A DNA stretch of 45,786 nt from JAFAHD01 sp035654355 (GTDB lineage: Bacteria; Vulcanimicrobiota; Vulcanimicrobiia; Eremiobacterales; Eremiobacteraceae): the NCBI GenBank assembly GCA_035654355.1, contig DASRXC010000138.1, positions 1 to 45,786 of the forward strand. The letters run 5' to 3'. This document shows, one piece after another, positions 25,690 to 33,133 of this stretch. Each line of letters opens with the position of its first letter. Positions within the stretch are counted from its first letter, which is position 1. The notes under the pieces are model-generated. The model did no database searches, was not told the origin of the DNA, and saw only the letters and a list, made by a program, of their open reading frames with translations. Made by a program: the position numbers and the translations under genes.

Positions 25690-26060
25690 CGTGAAATGAG
25701 TACGTTATCGATGCCCCCAGTAGCGCCTCTTTTTTCTCAACGTCGGCCCGATTTACGAAAAACCCGCACCGGCCTAGGCGATGCGGGTTCAAAGAGCGCG
25801 AAGCGTTTGGGTGTGCCGTCGGCTATGCCCGACAGCAACTCATTGATGATACGCGCGCCTTCCGTTTGTGCAAGTTCGCCGAGCCGATGTCGAGGGGTCC
25901 CGCTCTGAGGGCTGATGGCTTAAACTCTTGTGAAGGGAGCACGACTCTCGAATAGGCGACAAGGACCAGGGCAGGACTTCCCGCTTGTCCATGCGATAGC
26001 TCAGCAACTCGCCGACTCTAAACAGCCGCGCAACTGCGAACGATTGCATAGCTGCCTCCA
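25690..26060. other. 371-nt stretch without a convincing gene
   Basis: It contains a strong minus-strand terminator (25758-25789). A run of about 60 open minus-strand codons (ARIINELLSGIADG and on) overlaps that terminator, has no start and no context. I see no RNA gene. It is likely leftover sequence of the accreted region. Confidence 0.5.
25758..25789 (-). terminator. Orphan intrinsic terminator
   Basis: On the minus strand AACCCGCA pairs with TGCGGGTT (8 bp, 13-nt loop), and a TTTTTC tract follows. There is no credible minus-strand gene just before it. The 15-mer GCGATGCGGGTTCAA at 25778 also occurs at 21724, next to the first tRNA fragment, so it may be the terminator of a lost tRNA copy. 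Confidence 0.7.
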
Positions 26061-27263
26061 ATGAAAGAGTTACGTGAAATGAAAGATCAACCACAACACG
26101 GTCTCGACCGTCGCGATTTCGTAATTGGGATGGTCGCTTCGGGTGCTGTCGGGGTCGCTGCTACCACGGGCGTGGCAAACGCCGAACAGATAACAGCATC
26201 GGCGACAGGGTCACGGGGGACCGTTTACACCGGCGATATTGTCCAGGGCAAGAAGGTTATCAGTGCACTGAACGTCGCTGATCTCGAACCCGGAAAAACG
26301 CATCACTTGTATTTTCAAGGAGTGCAGACAGCATCGGGACACTATTGGTATGTGTCGGTGACAGTCGCCAAGGGTGCGAAGCCAGGCAAGCGCATCGCGT
26401 TGGTAAGTGGTGTTCACGGCGATGAGATTAGCTCCGTGCGCACGATACAGACGGTCATGCAGCAGCTCGACCCGGCAACAATGTCTGGCACGGTGCTCGC
26501 GGTTTTCGATGTGTCGCGGCCAGCGCTTGAGGGTATGGCACGTCGATGGCCCAACCTGGGGCGCGGCATTGACCTCGTCGATATGAATCGCGAGTGGCCT
26601 GGCAATGAGAACGGCCCGACAGCTTCCTCCCGGCATGCTGGTCTGCTGTTCAACAAGGTTCTCCGGCCAAATGCCGACTATGGGCTCGACTTTCATACCT
26701 CGACAACAGGAATTGACATGACCGCTTTCCACCTCGCGCGCATGGACCTACCCGATGTTCGTGCGATGGCTGAGCTGTTTCCCATCGAACAGATCTTTGA
26801 CAATCCAGCCTATCCCGGACTCTTGGCAAACGCGCTCATCGATGTGGGCATTCCCGCATTCACTCCAGAGGTTGGCGCACCACGAATCCTAGACCTCAGC
26901 ATGATTCCTCTGTTTGTCGAAGGCACGATGAACGTGCTCAAGCATCATGGGATCGTTGCGGGGCCGCTAGGCCGGACCGGCAAAGACTCGGGTGTCTTCA
27001 TTGGCGATAGCGCTGATGCAATCGTCGTCACACATGGTGGGTTCATCGAACTGCTGGTCAAGTTGAATGATAAGGTGACACCCGGGCAAAAGGTTGCGAT
27101 TCAGCGAAATGCATTCGGCGAGGTGATCGCAGAGTACACTTCTCGCGTCGCTGGGAAGGTATCGGCCCTTCGGACTGACGCTATATCTGAGCCAGGCAAT
27201 ATGCTGGTCACTATCCTCTATAACCGCAGGCCGGCCGATCCCAATGACCCGTATATCGAATAA
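26061..27263 (+). CDS. Tat-exported succinylglutamate desuccinylase/aspartoacylase family hydrolase
   Basis: A 400-residue zinc hydrolase of the AstE/AspA (M14-like) family. The N-terminus has a twin-arginine signal (DRRDFVIGMVASGAVGVAA, cleavage after VANA). The zinc site begins with GVHGDEISSVR near residue 118 (H and E ligands); GLDFHTSTTG near 213 gives the third ligand and substrate region. The C-terminal domain (GVFIGDSADAIVVTHGGFI and VTPGQKVAIQ) is biotinyl/lipoyl-like, as in many family members. It should remove an acyl group from an N-acyl amino acid or related compound outside the cytoplasm. ATG 26079 is an alternative start. Its GC looks lower than that of its neighbours. Confidence 0.82.
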   Translation: MKELREMKDQPQHGLDRRDFVIGMVASGAVGVAATTGVANAEQITASATGSRGTVYTGDIVQGKKVISALNVADLEPGKTHHLYFQGVQTASGHYWYVSVTVAKGAKPGKRIALVSGVHGDEISSVRTIQTVMQQLDPATMSGTVLAVFDVSRPALEGMARRWPNLGRGIDLVDMNREWPGNENGPTASSRHAGLLFNKVLRPNADYGLDFHTSTTGIDMTAFHLARMDLPDVRAMAELFPIEQIFDNPAYPGLLANALIDVGIPAFTPEVGAPRILDLSMIPLFVEGTMNVLKHHGIVAGPLGRTGKDSGVFIGDSADAIVVTHGGFIELLVKLNDKVTPGQKVAIQRNAFGEVIAEYTSRVAGKVSALRTDAISEPGNMLVTILYNRRPADPNDPYIE

Positions 27264-27298
27264 CCGCGCCCAAAACGAGCGCGTGAACAGGTGAGCGC

Positions 27299-27330
27299 AA
27301 AAAAGAACAGAGCCTTGATCTACAAGGCTC
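27299..27330 (-). terminator. Intrinsic terminator of tRNA-Asp
   Basis: On the minus strand GAGCCTTG pairs with CAAGGCTC (8 bp, 5-nt loop) and is followed by TGTTCTTTTTT. It starts 5 nt after the tRNA CCA end. Confidence 0.88.
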
Positions 27331-27335
27331 CGAAT

Positions 27336-27412
27336 TGGCGACGCTGATGGGGCTCGAACCCACGACCTCCTGCGTGACAGGCAGGCGCTCTAACCAACTG
27401 AGCTACAGCGCC
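27336..27412 (-). tRNA. tRNA-Asp (GTC)
   Basis: A complete 77-nt cloverleaf on the minus strand. The acceptor stem GGCGCTG pairs with CAGCGTC (one G-U), with T8, then the D-arm GCTC..GAGC. The anticodon stem CCTGC/GCAGG holds the loop CTGTCAC with anticodon GTC. The T-arm is GTGGG-TTCGAGC-CCCAT, followed by discriminator G73 and an encoded CCA. Two shortened copies of its 3' end lie downstream, at 25089 and 21741, which suggests that it has been an integration target. Confidence 0.97.
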
Positions 27413-27463
27413 ACACGTGTGGCCGAGTTTTGCTTGGACGGTCTCGAGGTTTGCGCCTGCCGC

Positions 27464-29293
27464 TTATAGCGGCTTTAGCGCAACCTCAAGTTTGAAGCGC
27501 ACCAGCGACTCGCCGCTGCGCACGCCGCGAATCTGGATCTCCGCAAGGCCATTCTTGACGGGCACCGTCACCTGCGAGCCGCCATCGAGCAGCGTCGCGG
27601 CCCCACCAACGTCGAATGTCATTGTCGCAGAATCAGATAAGGGCAAACCGATCACGTGCACGCGCACCGTGTTGACTGAGCCCACGTGCTGTGGTGGAAG
27701 AGGATCGGGGGTGATCTCTAAGACATCTGCCTCGAACGCGTTGCTCCGTTTGCCATCCGATTGTATCGCAAAGGTGTGGCGTCCGAGTGCAAGGTCGTCC
27801 TCGAGGCGAGCACTGATGCTACGGTTTGAAGCGCCGACGACATCGGCTCCTGTCGCTCGTCCGTCGATGACGACGCTCGTGTTCAATGGATCGTTGCCGC
27901 GCGTTTCAAGATTGAACAGTCCGCGTTCTGCACCACCACGCTGGAAGCTCGAGCTGCCGCCCAACACCGCAGGTGTTTGGCCCGTCGGCACACCTGGAAT
28001 CTGGTCGACATCCGGGACTGGGCTGGTGCCGACCGTGCACTCCGCGCCTTTATCGGGCACGCCGGCTTTGTCGAAGAATCGGAATAGAGTTACCGCGCTG
28101 ATGGCAATGGCCGGTAATCTGAAGTTGAAATGGCCATTTGCGTCGGTGACGCCGTGCCAAAAAGTCTTTTTACCGTTTGGTTGGACGACGCCGACGATGT
28201 AATCAGTCGGGCCGGCCGCGCCGGTGTTCTGATCCTCAACCGTACCGAGCATCACCGATTGCGGCCCCGCTGCCGGAGCGAGATACACGCCACCATCCAC
28301 ACCGGTGCCAATGCCCGGCGAAGGCGAAACCGGCGTATGAACGTTGTCCCTGTTCAGTGGAGAAACGACCGGCATTGGGTATGGAGGCGGTGTTACGTGG
28401 TTCGCCCATCGATCGTACGGACGCCACTCCACGCCCTTCTTCTCAGCCGTTGGCGTTTTGGCCGGCTTAGGCGTTGGCGTCTTTTCGTTTGGCGCCGGAG
28501 TCTTCGTACCAGGCTTTGGAGTTTCGGCAGGTGTTGGCGTGGGCGTCGTCGTGGTGCGAGGCTCGTTCGGGTTGATAAGCAGCTGCCTGTGCTGGCCGAG
28601 CTTGCAGCAAACGATCAGATCAACGCCGGCCTCATTCTTGAGCGGTGTTGTGACTTGTTTTTGCCAAGCCGCATTGAGATTTGCGCTGTAATCCCGCTTC
28701 TCTTTTCCATCACTCGTCTGCGTCTTGGTGTCTTCGTAATAACCGTCCCACCAAACGGTGAACTCATCGAAATATGTGTCGTCTTCGTTCTTACCTTCCC
28801 TTTGACCACAAAGACTATCGCCGTGAACTATCGTCAGCGAGTGCCAGAGCGTGGAGGTCCCATCGGTCACTTTGCGCGACGCCACCTTGTTCTCGATGAT
28901 GTCGACGTAGATCCACTCGTCCTTACCCTCGAGCGGCACGTCGAAGGAGACTGTCTCGAGGCCATTCTGATTCTTGAAGGTGTCGAGATGCTTGCTCGCA
29001 TCCCCATTTGCCGGGAGAGAAGGGAGGTCGTCGTTGAAGTGCTGCCAGGTTACCTGGTATTCGGTGTACTTGTCCAACGGATCGAATCGGTCCAGTCCGC
29101 TGTCAACCGCTTCGCGCGCATCTCTCCAGCATGACGCCGTATTATTGATGACGACCGCATCCCAGATCGCTTTCGAGCCATGCCACGTGGGGTCGTCCGG
29201 TTCATCTTTTTGACCCAGCGCCGCAGGTGCGACCAGGAACAATGCAATGATCGCGGCGGCCATGAACAAGGCCGGCCGCTGATACGGTCTCAT
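27464..29293 (-). CDS. Large exported protein of unknown function with Thr/Pro linker
   Basis: A 609-residue protein with a signal peptide (ALFMAAAIIALFLVAPAALG, cleavage before QKDE). Residues 30-235 form a Trp- and Cys-containing domain (two cysteines near residues 55 and 162, CC at 229). A Thr/Pro/Lys-rich linker fills 243-285. A region with TDANGHFNFRLP near residue 388 looks like a carboxypeptidase-regulatory or SpaA-type beta-sandwich. The end (residues 465-609) reads as two Ig-like domains: DDLALGRHTFAIQSDG and MTFDVGGAATLLDGGSQVTVPV. I do not recognise the N-terminal domain. A surface or adhesion role is a guess. Confidence 0.65.
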   Translation of the reverse strand: MRPYQRPALFMAAAIIALFLVAPAALGQKDEPDDPTWHGSKAIWDAVVINNTASCWRDAREAVDSGLDRFDPLDKYTEYQVTWQHFNDDLPSLPANGDASKHLDTFKNQNGLETVSFDVPLEGKDEWIYVDIIENKVASRKVTDGTSTLWHSLTIVHGDSLCGQREGKNEDDTYFDEFTVWWDGYYEDTKTQTSDGKEKRDYSANLNAAWQKQVTTPLKNEAGVDLIVCCKLGQHRQLLINPNEPRTTTTPTPTPAETPKPGTKTPAPNEKTPTPKPAKTPTAEKKGVEWRPYDRWANHVTPPPYPMPVVSPLNRDNVHTPVSPSPGIGTGVDGGVYLAPAAGPQSVMLGTVEDQNTGAAGPTDYIVGVVQPNGKKTFWHGVTDANGHFNFRLPAIAISAVTLFRFFDKAGVPDKGAECTVGTSPVPDVDQIPGVPTGQTPAVLGGSSSFQRGGAERGLFNLETRGNDPLNTSVVIDGRATGADVVGASNRSISARLEDDLALGRHTFAIQSDGKRSNAFEADVLEITPDPLPPQHVGSVNTVRVHVIGLPLSDSATMTFDVGGAATLLDGGSQVTVPVKNGLAEIQIRGVRSGESLVRFKLEVALKPL

Positions 29294-29497
29294 CGACCAA
29301 AGTGTGATTCGGTGAGCGGCTTATATCCTGCGGCGGGTGGACTGCCCGATGCTTGCCCTCCTTGCCTGCTGCGAACCGAATTGCTCAGGCGCTATGCTCA
29401 ATGGCGGTCGGCGGGAAAACGCCTACTCGACAGCTAGGCCTCCAGCGCCCCCATCTTGAACGGGCGGCCACCAGGTACCACTGTCAGGGAGGATTCC

Positions 29498-29893
29498 ATG
29501 ATCAGAGGAATTGCCGCAGTCGCTTCGCTCGCGGTGCTCGCGCTGGTGGGTTCGATGTCCAGCGGACCGGCGCTCGCCGCGAAGAATCCGATCACGATCA
29601 AACAATGTTTTGTGCAAGTGCCGAAACCGCTCAGCCACAACGCCAGTGGGACGACGATTGTCTACGTGAATAACGGTCCGAAGACGGCGACGCATGTCAC
29701 TTTCCAAGTCGTCTATCGGAACGCAGAGAACAAGTTCATCCGCAGAGTCACGGACAACGGCGAGTTCGAGCCCGGCGTGGTCGTCGATCACTCGTTCAAA
29801 CTATTCAACGACGTCACGTATGCGGGGAAGCAAACTCAAGCGTGTGCCGCGGTGGCGGTCACCTGGAGTGACGGCACGAAGTGGTCGGACTGA
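29498..29893 (+). CDS. Small secreted protein (C-x-DGT-x-W family)
   Basis: A 131-residue protein. ATG 29498 has a GGGAGGA ribosome site 6 nt upstream and begins a signal peptide (MIRGIAAVASLAVLALVG, cleavage after ALAA). The mature part runs: cysteine-containing strand (IKQCFVQVP), IVYVNN, HVTFQVVYRN, DNGEFEPGVVVDHSF, a second cysteine (QACAAVAV), and the end TWSDGTKWSD. The order and spacing match the C-terminal part of the protein at 5872, so both seem to be one beta-sandwich family, with two cysteines that may form a disulfide. Function unknown. Confidence 0.78.
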   Translation: MIRGIAAVASLAVLALVGSMSSGPALAAKNPITIKQCFVQVPKPLSHNASGTTIVYVNNGPKTATHVTFQVVYRNAENKFIRRVTDNGEFEPGVVVDHSFKLFNDVTYAGKQTQACAAVAVTWSDGTKWSD

Positions 29894-29908
29894 AGCGCAC
29901 AAGCGACT

Positions 29909-30622
29909 TCAGGATCTCAGCTCCTTCGCCGCCCAGCTAGCGTCGGACACGCCGTTGAGCGCGCGCACGAGGTCGACTAGCCGGGCGACAACCGTGTGAT
30001 CGCGCCATCGCCCGACGAGTTCAACGACGATCCGCGCAGTGCCAGGCTCGGAGCCAGCCTCGGCGTCCCTCGATGAAAGCGTCAGGTGGCTGGCTTTGAC
30101 CGCATCGAGGACCGCTTTGTCCACGGTGGCTTCTGATTGCTCGGTGCAGATCGTGGTGACCTCGTAGCGCATCTCGCGGTGCGTGTCGTTGCGGCGGTTG
30201 AGATAATCGACGAGCGGCGAGAGAAACCAATTCAAGCCGGCGATCGCCGCGGCGCCCGCCACCGCCTCGACATATAATCCTAAGCCTGCCAAACAACCGA
30301 CAGCCGCGGTCGCCCAGATCGTCGCGGCCGTATTGAGCCCGCGCACGTTCATGCCTTCGCGCAGGATCACGCCTCCCGCGAGAAAGCCAATGCCGGTCAC
30401 GACCTGCCCGGCGATGCGTGCCGGATCTCCACCATTGCCACCGATGAGCGGCGTGATGATCGTGTATAGCGTCGCGCCGGCCGCGACGAGCGCGCACGTC
30501 TGCAATCCGCCTGACAACGACTGGCGCCACTGCCGTTCCAGGCCGATTCCCACCCCAAGCGCCGCGCCGAAGAGCAGCCGACCGAGCGCATGCAATTCGG
30601 GCATGGTAAAAAACTGTTCCAT
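29909..30622 (-). CDS. MgtC/SapB family membrane protein
   Basis: A 237-residue protein. The N-terminal half has the MgtC pattern: LLFGAALGVGIGLERQWR near residue 16, then GLQTCALVAAGATLY, GDPARIAGQVVTGIGFLAGGVILREG around 65-90, and VRGLNTAATIWATAAVG just after, in four to five TM helices. The C-terminal 90 residues form a soluble ACT-like domain (MRYEVTTICTEQSEATVD). MgtC proteins help cells survive low magnesium and, in pathogens, act on the ATP synthase; the role here is unproven. No Mg-sensing leader can be seen upstream. Confidence 0.92.
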   Translation of the reverse strand: MEQFFTMPELHALGRLLFGAALGVGIGLERQWRQSLSGGLQTCALVAAGATLYTIITPLIGGNGGDPARIAGQVVTGIGFLAGGVILREGMNVRGLNTAATIWATAAVGCLAGLGLYVEAVAGAAAIAGLNWFLSPLVDYLNRRNDTHREMRYEVTTICTEQSEATVDKAVLDAVKASHLTLSSRDAEAGSEPGTARIVVELVGRWRDHTVVARLVDLVRALNGVSDASWAAKELRS

Positions 30623-30725
30623 CAGCCCATTCTTTCGCGGACCGCTTCTGCGAGGAGGCGCGCAGCCGCAGATTCAAGCCCCTTAGCTAGCGGCTCTACG
30701 CGCTTATGTGAAAGGGGCTAACGTC

Positions 30726-31757
30726 ATGCAGCGCTCATCGTTTGGACGAGCGGCGACCATAATCTTCGCGTTTTCATTCGTTTCGCTCGCGTTCACGGGA
30801 TCCGTCGGCTTGGGGCAGGCCGCGAGCCAGGAAGGCTGCATGAACCAGTGGCTGTTCAACGGCATCTGGCGCGTTCAGGTCACCAAAGTCGATCCTTTGA
30901 TGGACGGTGCGCAACAAGTCGGCTGGCAAGTCACCGAGGTCTGGCGCAACGGCGCGAGCCAAGTTCTTTCTCCGGCGGACTCCGTGTTGCAGGATCAGCA
31001 GCTTGAGCTCGGCACTGGAAGCATCCTCGCGTCCGCGTCGACAACAGGCACCCTCTCGATGCAGGCTGTCTCCGCCCACGATTTTCCGGTCGCGGGTGAG
31101 CTTACGTACGTCCAGCAGTTCCGCGCCCCCAACATCGACCCGGCGAACAAGCCGAAGGCGCTTAACATTTTGTTCAACGGCGCCAAGCTCGCCACGTTCA
31201 CGAACAAACCGCACTTCACGACCGCGAAATACAATTTCCGTTTCAAGCTCGATTGTCAAGCGACTGGAACGGCGGCGCAGTCGCAGGGCGGTTCAACGCA
31301 GATCGCCGCGAAAGAGGGCTGCTTGAACCAATGGATGTCGAACGGAATCTGGCGCATGCGCGCGACGGCGATCGCTCCCGACTTGGGCAACGACAACAGC
31401 GGCCCGCAGGGAGGCTGGATGATCAGCCAGGAGTGGACGAACCTCACCGGCAAACCGCTGGCGCCTAGCGACACGCTGAGCTCCGATCAACAGCTTGTGT
31501 TCGCAAGCGGCAGCTCGGTGGCGTCGTCCAATACTGCTGTGACCTCGATGAACATGCAGCAGTTGGCGTTCCGCACGTTCCCGCCAAATGGTTCGTTCTC
31601 GTACCAGCAGCGTTTCCGACCCTCCACGTTTGACGCGTCAGATAAGCCGGTCAAGCTGCTGGTCGTGTTCGACGCCGCCACTCAAAACAAACGCGAGAAC
31701 AAGCCGCACTACTCGCTGCCGGCGAACTTCAGGATCTCGTTCGACTGCAACAAGTGA
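30726..31757 (+). CDS. Secreted protein with two tandem copies of an unknown domain
   Basis: A 343-residue protein; ATG 30726 follows an AAAGGGG ribosome site and starts the signal peptide. The mature part is two copies of a domain of about 140 residues (about 35-175 and 197-341). Each starts EGC-x-NQW-x-x-NGIWR, has a W-x-x-x-x-W pair, a LSPADS/LAPSDT turn, a D-x-QQL strand, a F-P-x-x-G-x-x-x-Y-x-QQFR segment, and ends N-F-R-x-x-x-D-C. The first and last cysteines of each copy could form a disulfide. I do not recognise the domain; it seems to be a beta-rich module. The ends of the copies match so well that the repeat arose by duplication. Confidence 0.78.
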   Translation: MQRSSFGRAATIIFAFSFVSLAFTGSVGLGQAASQEGCMNQWLFNGIWRVQVTKVDPLMDGAQQVGWQVTEVWRNGASQVLSPADSVLQDQQLELGTGSILASASTTGTLSMQAVSAHDFPVAGELTYVQQFRAPNIDPANKPKALNILFNGAKLATFTNKPHFTTAKYNFRFKLDCQATGTAAQSQGGSTQIAAKEGCLNQWMSNGIWRMRATAIAPDLGNDNSGPQGGWMISQEWTNLTGKPLAPSDTLSSDQQLVFASGSSVASSNTAVTSMNMQQLAFRTFPPNGSFSYQQRFRPSTFDASDKPVKLLVVFDAATQNKRENKPHYSLPANFRISFDCNK

Positions 31758-31772
31758 GCCGATGTCTCGCAG

Positions 31773-32585
31773 CTAACGCGCTTCTGAACCGAGACGATTG
31801 TCGTGGATCAGGAGCGACCAGGCATCAGAGCTGACGTGGATGGCGCCCCAGAACGGGCGGTCCATTTCGAAGACGATGCCGATCTGCAAACCGATCATTG
31901 CAGTGACGAGTGCGGTCATGACCAGCTGCAGGCGCCAGTTCTGAACACCGAAGAGGAAGACAAAAGCGATTACGATCAGTCCGCCCGCCGCGATCGCGAA
32001 ATACATCGTCGGCTGAACGTGGGCTTCTGAATCGAGGATCCTTTGCCGGCGCTGCGTCGCAAGATCGCGGTAGGCCGCAAGCGCGGCGCTGCGTAACGTC
32101 GACAGGCGCATCATCTCGGCTTGATCACGAGTGTCGAAACGGGCGTTTGCCATTTCGTGGAGCGCGGCGACCATCATGCCACGCGCCCTCGGGTCCTCTT
32201 GCACGTCCGCTAACATGGGCCACTCAACCCGGAGTACTTCGAACACGTAGTTTCCGAGCAGGACGCGCTGGCGCTTGCGCACATCCTCGGGCATTCCGCT
32301 CGAGATGAACAGGATGTTCGCGATCGAGGTGGTCTCTGCGTCGGCATTGCGCTGAGCGAGGTCGAAGCCGCTCCACACGCTGATCACGAGGAAGCCGAGC
32401 ACAACGGCGTACAGCACACCGACGATTGCCACCAAGAACCCCGCAACCTCCTGATGCGGCAGCAAGGCTTCGGGCGGGACGAAACGGCGAAAAACCGCGT
32501 GCAACGAGACTGCGATGAGCGCCGGCACGACCATGAAGATCACAAGAACCAGCCAGCCCGAGGTATGTGCAAACAGGGCGTACAT
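31773..32585 (-). CDS. DUF4239 (bestrophin-like) membrane protein
   Basis: A 270-residue protein from ATG 32585. A TM helix (WLVLVIFMVVPALIAVSLHAVF) and a second (VAGFLVAIVGVLYAVVLGFLVISVW) lead to a long helical cytoplasmic part (residues 75-190: RKRQRVLLGNYVFEVLRVEWPM and onwards). Two more TM helices close it (MYFAIAAGGLIVIAFVFLFG and LVMTALVTAMIGLQIGIVF). The pattern E-V-A-G-x-x-x-x-x-x-G-x-x-Y-A-V-x-L-G-F is typical of DUF4239, distantly linked to bestrophin channels. It sits 32 nt after the thioredoxin gene and is probably in the same message. A longer open frame upstream (to 33092) runs over that gene in another frame and is not real. Confidence 0.85.
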   Translation of the reverse strand: MYALFAHTSGWLVLVIFMVVPALIAVSLHAVFRRFVPPEALLPHQEVAGFLVAIVGVLYAVVLGFLVISVWSGFDLAQRNADAETTSIANILFISSGMPEDVRKRQRVLLGNYVFEVLRVEWPMLADVQEDPRARGMMVAALHEMANARFDTRDQAEMMRLSTLRSAALAAYRDLATQRRQRILDSEAHVQPTMYFAIAAGGLIVIAFVFLFGVQNWRLQLVMTALVTAMIGLQIGIVFEMDRPFWGAIHVSSDAWSLLIHDNRLGSEAR

Positions 32586-32617
32586 GACCGCCCGCTTTGG
32601 CGTGCGGAACCGAAATC

Positions 32618-33133
32618 CTAGCGCGCGATCTGGGCGAGACCGGTGCGAAGTTCTTGTGCGGGAATCGGACCGCCGGGCACGTACTGGTCGACGATTCCGT
32701 TGGGTCCGATGAAGACGTGCAGTGGCAGTTGCTGCACTCGATACGCCGCGCCGGTATTGCCCGACGCATCGAGCGCGATCGGATACGTCAGGTGATGATC
32801 GCGCACGAATGAAAGCGCGGCGGCCCGACTGTCGAGCACGACGATCCCGAGGACGCGAACGCCGCGTTGTTCGAATGTTGGTGCAGCTGCTTGGATCGTC
32901 TGCACTTCCTGGCCGCACGGCTTGCACCATGACGCGAAGAAGTTGATGTAGACGCCGTGTCCGCGCTGTTGTGCGAGCGAGAACGAGCCTTGGCCGTTGG
33001 CGATCAATTGAAGCGTGAACCCGGGCGCTGGCTGCTCGACAAGTGGCGGCTTCTGCGCTGCTGACGCAGCCTCTAATCCTAGGGAACAGCACATCAGCGT
33101 CGCGATGAGCAGCGACCCAAGGCGCGGGGTCAC
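32618..33133 (-). CDS. Exported TlpA/ResA-like thioredoxin
   Basis: A 171-residue protein. GTG 33133 overlaps the peroxiredoxin stop (GTGA), so translation is coupled; a TTG at 33154 is less likely. A signal peptide (LGSLLIATLMCCSLGLEA, cleavage after ASA) is followed by a thioredoxin fold with the active site W69-C70-K-P-C73 and a cis-proline at QQLPLHVFIG. The start PAPGFTLQLI is typical of the AhpC/TSA-Redoxin group of TlpA proteins. It should act as a periplasmic thiol-disulfide reductase. Its position suggests that it reduces the oxidised selenenic form of the peroxiredoxin next to it. Confidence 0.9.
   Translation of the reverse strand: MTPRLGSLLIATLMCCSLGLEAASAAQKPPLVEQPAPGFTLQLIANGQGSFSLAQQRGHGVYINFFASWCKPCGQEVQTIQAAAPTFEQRGVRVLGIVVLDSRAAALSFVRDHHLTYPIALDASGNTGAAYRVQQLPLHVFIGPNGIVDQYVPGGPIPAQELRTGLAQIAR

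Noticed and set aside
25790..25990. Open minus-strand stretch with INELLSGIADG-like text
   Set aside because: No start codon or ribosome site, it overlaps a terminator, and I cannot match it to a family.
32586..33092. A 5' extension of the DUF4239 gene over the thioredoxin gene
   Set aside because: The extension is low-complexity Arg/Ser-rich text in a shadow frame; the TM helix and a proper ATG start at 32585.
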